This document shows positions 24,501-33,500 of a DNA stretch of 64,000 nucleotides, piece after piece; position 1 is the stretch's first letter; the number at the start of each line of letters is the position of its first letter. The stretch covers positions 62,001-126,000 of the forward strand of contig NZ_VIWV01000002.1 of the NCBI RefSeq assembly GCF_007829875.1, given 5' to 3'. The notes under the pieces were generated by a model. It did not search any database, was not told the DNA's origin, and worked only from the letters and a program-made list of their open reading frames with translations. Made by a program: the position numbers and the translations under genes. Origin of the DNA: Streptomyces capillispiralis. Lineage in GTDB: Bacteria > Actinomycetota > Actinomycetes > Streptomycetales > Streptomycetaceae.

Positions 24501-27500
24501 TCCAGCCGCTGTCTCCGCGCAGGATCACGCCCGCCGTCTCGTGGACGAAGTCGTGCCCGAAGCGCGTCCACCCGGACGGCGGGATCTCCTCCCCGCCGGG
24601 CAGCCGGATGTGCCCGGTGTCGGCGACCTCGTAGGTGAAGGGTGCGGAGCGGGACTCGGCGGCACGCGTGTAGGTGAACCACCGGTGGGGGCGGAGGCCT
24701 TCGGCGGCCCGGGTGTCGCCGGCGGTGCCGACGGCCGCGGCCTTGCCCACCGCGGTGCCGGTGCCCGTGGATCCGTCCGGTGCGGGCACGGCGGTGACCG
24801 GAACGTCGGGTACGGCGGTGACGGGGACGTCGGCGTTCGGGTCGACGCCGCCGTAGCGGGGCCGCATGACGGTGACCGGGCGGCCGATCGGCCACTGCTC
24901 GGCGACCGGGTCGAGACCGTCGTCGGGCGAACCGCCCGGCAGACCTCCCCGCGCGGAGCCGCCGCGCGGCCCGCGCGCGGCGACCTGCCGGGGCCCGCCG
25001 CGGTGGTCGTCGACCGTGAGGTCCACGGTGCCGGTGCCCGCGTCGCCGGTCGTGGACTGCCGGCCGCGCGCCGAGACCTGCCTGACGGTGAACCGGTCGG
25101 CGGTGAGGTGCGGCCCCGGTGTGCCGCCCTGGAGCGCCGCGAGCGCGTCGGCGAGTTCCTGCCGGAACGAGGCCGCGACCGACTCGGCGCGCGCCTTCGC
25201 GATGTCCCGGCCGGTCAGGCGCCCGCCGCGCCGGCCGGTGACCTTGACGTCGGGCAGCGGCAGCCCGTTGGCGGTGTTCCACAGGGCGGTTCTGGCCACC
25301 ACCTTGGCCAGGTACCGCAGGGAGTGCTGGGCGCCGTCGGGCGTCTGCGTGGTGCCCTTGTCGAAGGAGAGGGACACCGGCAGCGATTGCTGACCGCGCA
25401 GCACCACGGTGGTCAGCGGATTGGCCTCACTGGAGGGCCTGTCGTCCAGCAGCTCGGCGTTGGTGTCGTGGGCCGACTCGCCCGGACGCTGCGAGTACAT
25501 CCGCATGTACCACTGGTGCTTGCCCGGGATGACCTGTTCGAGCTGTCCGACGCGCTGAGCGGCGGCCCGGGTGTCGCCCTCCAGGGTGCGCTGCGCGGCG
25601 GCTCGCTCCGGGGAACCCGCGGGCGCCTGCCGCATCTGTGTCCGGGCCTGCTTGGCCCTGGTCAGGGCCAGGGCCAGGTCGTGATAGCCGCGCAGCTCGG
25701 TGAGGTGGCCGTCGTCGCCGGTTTCCTGGAGCCGCTCGATCTCCTGCCGCAGTCGCGCCGCGGTCTCCCGCAGTTCGTCCAGGTGCAGGCTGTTCAGGTT
25801 CGCCTGGACCGCTCTGCGGTGCCGTCGGCTGCGTGTCGCGGCCCGCGCGTGGTTCTCCAGGGAGATCTGGGTGCCGCCGTCCTCGCTGGCCAGGACCACG
25901 GTGGCGAAGTGATAGCCGAAGTGCGAGCCGCCGGCGGCGTGCTGCGGCTTGGCGTAGTTGCGCTCCAGGCTCGGCCGGCCCTGCTCACCGGGCGCCGCGA
26001 TCGACTGGATGAGGTAACTCTCGCCGATGTCGGCCCAGGCGTGCTCGTTGATCCCGATCCGGCGCGCGGCGTCCGACAGGGCGTCGCGGCGCGGGTCGGA
26101 CAGCTGGGCGAGGCTGAGCGCGCTGCCGTAGGCGCGGCCGGGCAGCGGGCCGTCGTCGCCGCCGGTGGGCCGGTCGTCGCGGCGGACGTACGAGGCCGCC
26201 CACGCCGGATCCACCGTCTCCGGCGCCGCGTCGCCGTCCGCGACACGGCCCAGGGCGTCGGCGAGGTGGTGCGTGCCGGTGACCTCCACCCCGTCGGAGG
26301 CGTTGACCGGCGCGGTGACCACCAGGCCGGTGCGGGGATCACGGAAGACCATGTGCGACGTGCGGGAGTAGTCGGCCAGCATGTCGGCGAAGTCCCGGCA
26401 GACCTCCTCCGAGGACTGTCCCGAGCGGGTCCCCATGACGGGTGTCACGCGGAACAGCCGCCTGCTGCCCCCGTCGGGCGTGGGCAGCAGGATGCTCAGG
26501 TCCTCGTCGACCCGCAGCCGCACCGAGAGGCCCGAGACCGGCAGCGCGGCCGACGCGCGGGCGACGGCCTCGGCGGTCGCGAAGACCTGCTGCCCGTACG
26601 CGCCGTCCTCGACCGCGAGCGTACGGTCCGCGGAGATCCGCAGGACCGGCCGGTCGGTGGCGAGCGTCTCGCGGTAGTCCTGCACGGACAGGGCGAGTTC
26701 GGGGGCACCCTGCGAGCCCGCCAGGGCCCGCGGGGTGTTCCAGGCGCCCCGGATCCCGCCGGGCTTGCGGAAGAGCACGCCCTCGCCGCGGTGGTCCGCG
26801 ACGCCGTAGTTCCTGGTGGTCAGCGGCTCGGCCCGGCGCGCGTCGACCCCTTCGTCATGGTCGGAGCCCGACTCGTACAGGCCGACGATGGCCGAGACGT
26901 CGCCGTCGCTGTCGGTGTCCTGGTCCGTGCGGACGGAGTTCCACACCGTGCCGAAGCCGTCGCCGACCGGCCCCAGCGTGAGGTGGTCGGTGCCGGACCG
27001 CCAGTCCGTGGACGGGCGGGGGTCGTGGGGCGAGTACCAGACCCTCGTACCGGTCAGGTCGGCGACCTGCCGGGCCAGGGCCGCCATGTCGTCGTGCGGG
27101 AAGGCCAGGACGACATCGGCCCCCGGGGGCCGCGCCGGGTCCCGCGCGACGAGCCGGGCGAGTTCGCCGAGGTCGTCCAAGGTGAGCCTGCCGCGGGACG
27201 TGACCAGCCGGAGCGCGTCCGGACCCGCCTGGGCGAGGACCACGTACGCGTCCGACCAGGGCGCGGGCCAGGTGCTCAGCCCGCCGTCCTCGCCTTCCAC
27301 CATGTACGAGCCGAGCGGCGGCACCTGGTTCCCGGTGCCGGTCCAGTTGCGCGCGGTGCCGTTCTCCGGCTGCACCCGGGTGTCCCGGGCCAGGGCGGCG
27401 TCGTGGCGCGTCAGATACGCGGCGAGGGCGTCGGCGTCGGCCAGTTCGTCCGGGGAGGCGCTCAGGGCCAGCGAGCCGAGGAGCAGCAGGTGCCGAGCGT

Positions 27501-30500
27501 TCACCGCGGTGTCCGGGCCGAGGTCCAGCACCCGCCGGGCCAGGTCGTGCAGTGCGTCGAGCCCGCCGCTCGCCGCGGACGACGGCCGCGCGTGCTGCCG
27601 CGCCAGTTCCCGCAGCGACGACACCGTGCCGACGAGCGTCTCGGGCGCGTGGTCGCTGCGGGCCACGGGCCCGAAGAGGAGGTCGAGCCACGGTGCGCGC
27701 GCGGTGCCCGGGGCGCCGTCCCGGCTGTCGGCGGCCCCCGCCGTCCGCTCCCCGGCGGACAGGGCGGGCCGCCGTCCGGCGGGCCCCGCCGGGCCCGTCG
27801 TCGGGACACCGCCCGAGGCGCTCGCGGGAGGAGCGGCGGGCGGGGCTGCGGGCGGGGCGGCCGGAGCCGACGGGGCTGCGGCGGCGACACTCACGTCCTG
27901 GTCGGTGAGGCCGCCCGCCTGCGCCTGGTGGAGGAAGCTCTCGAGGTTCTCCGCGGTCAGTGCCCGGTCCCGGCCCTGGCGGGCGGCGTACCCGCCCACG
28001 AGGTGTTCGAGGGTCCGCCAGGTCAGCGGACCGGTCTCGGTGTTCCCCGGGGCGTTCATCCGCAGCGCCTCCAGCGCCCCGAAGCCCTGGATGAGGGTGT
28101 GGAACTCCGCCCTGCGTGACGAAGCGACGTCGATGTCCACACCGTGCGTCGCCCGCAGCGCGCGGACCCAGCGCAGCGCCCGCGTCAGGGGCTGCCGGGC
28201 CGACTTCGGGAGTCCGGCCATGTCGACGAGGACGGCGAGCGCCAGTCTCAACGGCTCGGGGCGGAACTCCTCGAACCGGTGAGCCGGGTTGTCCGGGTCG
28301 TCGTACTTGACCAGCGCCGACGGATATCCCCCGCCCGCTTCGGCGATGGACAGCGCGCCGTCGACGGCGTGCACGACGCGACCGGTCTGGTTGGCGATCG
28401 ACTGGGCGGCCGCCGGCCGTTCGAGCAGGTCCGAGCCGGGCTCCCGCAGGGCCTGCCGGCACCACAGGACCCACACCGGCTGGTCGAACGGCAGTTGGCT
28501 GAGGCTCCTGCGCCGGGCCAGCATCCGGCCGAACTCCTTGGCCTCCACGAAACTCGTCCCGCCCGTGCTCCGGCGGGGCAGGCCCATGACTGTGCTGCTG
28601 CCGTGGCCGATGGTGACGTAGGAGTCGGCGAGGGCCCGCGGCAGGGGCAGCGCGCCGCTGTTGCGGGGCGGATCGACGCCCGGGGTTCCATCGTGGTGAT
28701 CGACGTAGTGCCGTATCGCGGACACCTCACGGGCGGCTTCCTCGAAGTGCACCATTTCGTACGGGTCGAGGAAGGCCCGGCCGGTCAGTCGCTGCCCGTC
28801 GATGGTGGGCAGCGCGAAGGAGAGGACGTCCTCGTCCGGGAACCGGGTCCCGTCGGAAGCGGTGACCGGTGCCTGGGGATCGTCCTGGACGAGGCCCGGA
28901 TCACTCGGGACCCAGGTGCCCGTGGCCGTCGATCCCTGGGCCGCGGCGACGAGGGTGGGGAAGGACCAGCCGGACCGGCCGGACGGCGGAGGCAGGCGCA
29001 GGTCGCCGTCCGTGGACCAGACCCGTCCGCCGATACGGTCGGCGATCTTCCGCGCCAGTGTCTCGGTCCTCAGCCCCTCGGGGTCCGGCACCAGCAGGAC
29101 CACCGGCTCACCCGGGCGCCGGGCCGGGTCGTGGACGACGTGCTCGACGAACTCCTCCTCGTCGACGGCCACGTCCACGCCGCTGGGGTGCGCCAGGACC
29201 AGCAGGCCGGTGTCCGACCGCTCGGCGACGACCGCGTGTGCCTGGGTGCCCCACGGCGCCGGGGTTTCGCTGACCTGGCCGCCCTTGTCGACGCCCACCC
29301 GGTCCACCAGCACCTTCAGGCCGGGGTTGCCCGTCCAGTTCCGTCCGGTGGCCTGTCCGTTGGGAGCGGTCAGGGTCGTCGAGGGCTGCGGATGACCGGA
29401 AGGGTGGAAGACGTGGGCGGCGATCGCCGCCAGGCTGGACGCCCTCCCCTGCTGCGCGGCACCGGCCACTGCCGTCAGGGCGGCCCGGTACTCCGCCTGC
29501 CCCAGAACCGTGCCCGCGGGCACGTGGAACAACCGCCGGACGATGCCGTCGAGGTCGAGCGGCCCGGTGCCGAGGCTCCGGTCCCCCGTACGGGCCGCCT
29601 CGAGCACCGTCACGCTGTCGAGCAGCTGCGGGAACTGGGCGTCGGCGGTGATGCCGGCCCCGAACGCCCCGACCAGGACATCGGACACAGCGGTGGCGGG
29701 CGGGGTGGCCGGGGCGTTCCCGGCCGCCGGCGGGGCGGCGGGCGGCGCGGCGGGCGGGGCCGGGTCGACGGTCACGTCCCGGTCGGTGAGGCCGCCCGCC
29801 TGCGCCTGGTACAGCAGGTGCTCCAGGGTGTTCGCGGTCAGTGCCCGGTCCCAGCCCTGCCGGGCGGCGTGCTCCCCCACGAGGTGTTCGAGGGTCCGCC
29901 AGGTCAGCGGGCCGGTGTCGGTGTTGCCCGGGGCGTTCACCCGCAGCGTCTCCAGCGCCCCGAGACCGCGCAGGAGCTGCTGGAACTCCGCGGCGCGGGA
30001 CGGGTCGCCGTCGATGTCCACGCCGTGGGTCGTCCGGAGTGCGCGCACCCAGCGCAGCGCCCGCTCGGCCCGCCCGGGCATCGAGTCGGGGAGCCCGGCG
30101 AGGCGGGCGATCTCGGTGAGCCCGTCCGCCGACGGCTCGGGGGAGAACTCCTCGACACTGAACTCGGGGTTGTCCGGATCGTCGAACTTGACGAGCAGGG
30201 GCGGCACCTGGCCCTTCGCCCCGTCCACTCCGAGCTGGGCGTTGGAGGAACGGACCGTTCGACGGGTCTCGTTGGCGACCACCTGAGCGGCCGGCACGTG
30301 TTCCAGCTTGTCGGCGCTGGCGGGGCGCATGGCTGTCTCGCACCACAGCACCCACACCGGCTGGTCGGACGGCAGCCGGGTGAGGCTCTTGCGGCGGGCC
30401 AGCATCCGGCCGAGCTCCTTGGGCCTGACCACCTGGTTGGCTCCGGTGCTGCGGCGCGGCACGACCACGCGGCCCCGGTCGCCGTGACCGACGGCGACAT

Positions 30501-33500
30501 AGGAGTCCGCGAGCCCCCGTGGCAGGGGCATCGGGGCGCTCTCGCGGGAAGCGTCGACACCCGGCGTTCCCTCGTAGACATCGACGTAGTGCCGGACCGC
30601 GGACACCTCACGCAGGCCCTTTTCGAAGCGTGCCATGTCGGGGGGGTCGAGGAAGGCGCGGCCGGTCAGCCGCTGCCCGTCGACGGTGGTCAGCGCGAAC
30701 GAGTACACGTCCTCGTCCGGGAACCGGGTCCCGTCGGAGGCGGTGACCAGCGCCTGCGGGTCGTCCGGCACGAGGCCCGGGTCACTGGGGATCCAGGTGC
30801 CCGCGGGCCGGTCGCCCCCGCTGGAGGCGGCGATGCTGGGCACCCGCAGGCCGGGGTGGGCGGAGGAGGGCTGCAGACGCAGGTCGCCGTCCGTGGACCA
30901 CACCCGTCCGCCGATGCGGTCGGCCACCGTCCGCGCCAAGGCCTCGATCCGCTGGTGGTCGCTGTCCTGGACCAGCAGGACCACCGGCTCGCCCGGACGC
31001 CGAGCGGGGTCATGGGTGACGAGTTCGGCGAATTCCTCGTCGTCGACGAGCACGTCGCTGCTGTTCGGACGCTTGAGAACCAGCGGGCCGGTGTCCGACC
31101 GCTCGACGACGACCGCGTGGGCGCGGGGACCCCAGGGCGCCGCGGCCTCGACCACCTGGCCGCTCCGCTGGGATCCGACCCGGTCCACCACCAGGTTCCA
31201 TCCGGCGCGTCCGGTCCAGTTCCGCCCCGTGGGCCGCCCGTCGGGGCCGGTCAGGTTCGTCGCGGGCTGCGGGTTGCCGGAGCGGTGGAAGGTGTAGGCG
31301 GCGATCGCCGCCAGGCTGGTCGCCCTTCCCCGCCGCGCGGCACTGGCCACCGCCATCAGGGCATCCCGGTACTCCGCCTGCCCCAGAGCCGTTCCGGCGG
31401 GCACATGGAACAGTCGCCGGACGATGCCGTCCAGGTCCATCGCCCCGCCACCGAAACGCCAGTCCCCCACGCGGGCGTCGTCCAGTACCGCCAGTGTGTT
31501 CACCAGCTGCGGGAACAGCGCGTCGGCGGTGATGCCGGCTCCGAGGGCCCCGGTCAGGACACCGGAGAGCTCGCGGTAGCGCTCGCGGGTCAGGCCGGCG
31601 GCGGGCGGTGCCGCGGGCGTACCCGCCGGGATACCGGTGACGGTCCGCAGACGGGGAGCCGGAACCGGCACCGGCACATGCGCCTGCACCCGGTGCGTGC
31701 CCTCCACCTGGTCCCACAACGCACGGAACCCCTCGAACGCCTCCTCCTCCGCCCGCACCGCCTCCACCGGATTGACCACACCCGAGAACACCGCACCCGG
31801 ATCAACCCCGTACAACCGCTGCAACAACGGCAACAACCGCGGCTGGAAACGCGCCACCCACTCCGGCCCACCATTGTTCCGCCGCTCACCCGTGAACGGA
31901 TCAACCCCCGCATTCGCCCCCAAATACACATTCGTCAACTGAGCGAAGAACTCGAACTCGTCCCGCGACGAATAATTCGGCCCCCGACGCCGCCCGTCCA
32001 CACCCACCGAGAACAACGGACCATCCGGCCACGCACCCTCCCCCGTCGCCCCGAACACCTCACCAATCAGCCGCCTGTCCGACTCATCAAGCCCGAACTG
32101 ATGAACCGTGTGCGCCACCTCATGCAACGTCGACGAATAACCGTCCGGCTGGAACGGATGATCCGTCACCACCGACGTCACCCCACCCAGCAGGTTCTCC
32201 TCCGCCACACCCGCCGTCCGACCCCCAACCCCCCGCACCCCCTCCCACGACCGACCATCAGCCGTCCGACCCCCCGCCAGACCACGGAACGCACCCAGCG
32301 ACGTCACCGCCTCACCCCGAGGCACCACCACCACACGCGACCCACCCCTCAACAGCCGCGCCGCCACCCCCGGATCACGCAACACCCGCGCCACCAACGC
32401 CCGCACCACACCCCGCGCGGAAACCGGCCGCTCCACACCCACCGGAACCCGCACCATCAAATGCGCCGCGACCTCAGCGAACTCCCCCGCCGACAACCCC
32501 CCACGCAACGCATCCACCACCACCGGATCCGCCGCCAACCCCTCAAGCTCAACCGACGACAAACCCCCCAACACCACCCCCCGCTCACCAGCGGACGAAG
32601 CAGACAACAACCGCTCGACGAGCGCCCGTGCCGAAGCGGGCTCCGGCACACCGCGCGAGCCGGAGATGCCCGCGGCGTCCGCGGCGTCCGCGGCGTCCGT
32701 GGTCTGCGCGGGGGCGCTGTCGGATGCGGTGGCGGGCCGGCGGACCGGCGGCGTGGTCGCGGGCTCCGGACCGTCGGAGAGGAGGGGCTCGGGTGCGCCG
32801 GAGGTGGCCTCGGCATCCGTTCGGGGAGCGGGGGTCGCCTCGGGGCCGGCCGAGACGACGGACGGACGGGCGGCCGGGCTCGTGGGACTGCCGGGCGAAG
32901 AGGTGACCGTGGTGATCGGGGCGGTGCTCATGTCCGCCCCCGTCAGGTCCTCGACGGCCTGGAGGGTGTCCGGCGGGAGAACCGGTCCGGACCCGTCTTC
33001 CGGGCCGGGACGGATTCCGGCGTGGCGCAGGATCTGCCGCAGGGCCGCCATGTCGTTCGCGGTACGGCGCCGGTCGCGCTCGGCGGGTGCGAGGGCCGGG
33101 TCGTCGGCGAGCAGCCGGATGTGGAGCGGGTCGGACACGGCGGGGGTGTCCGTCACGGACAGTTCCACGGCACCGGCACCCGGTGAGTGGTCGACGAGGC
33201 GCACGTCGACGTGGAGCTGGTCGCCGGACCCCGGCAGGTACGGACCGTTGTTGATCCCGGTGTCCAGCAGGGCGCGCATCCGCTCCTGGAAGTCCTGGCG
33301 GGCGTCGGCGGAGAAGCCCGGTCCCGGTGTCACCGGGAGCTCCAGCGTGAGGACCCTCACCCACCTGCCGTCGTCGGTGGGGACGCGCTGCACCGTGGTG
33401 CGGCCGGCGGCCCGGTCCTCCCGCACCTCGCCGGGCGTATCCGACGGGGCGTCGTCGGCCGCGGTCGGCAGGTCCACCTGCACAACGGCCGGGGGGACCG

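Noticed and set aside
21460..32600. Repeats at about 8.3 kb spacing as a transposon or prophage signature
   Set aside because: The repeats are in frame within one coding sequence, with no terminal inverted repeats or transposase.
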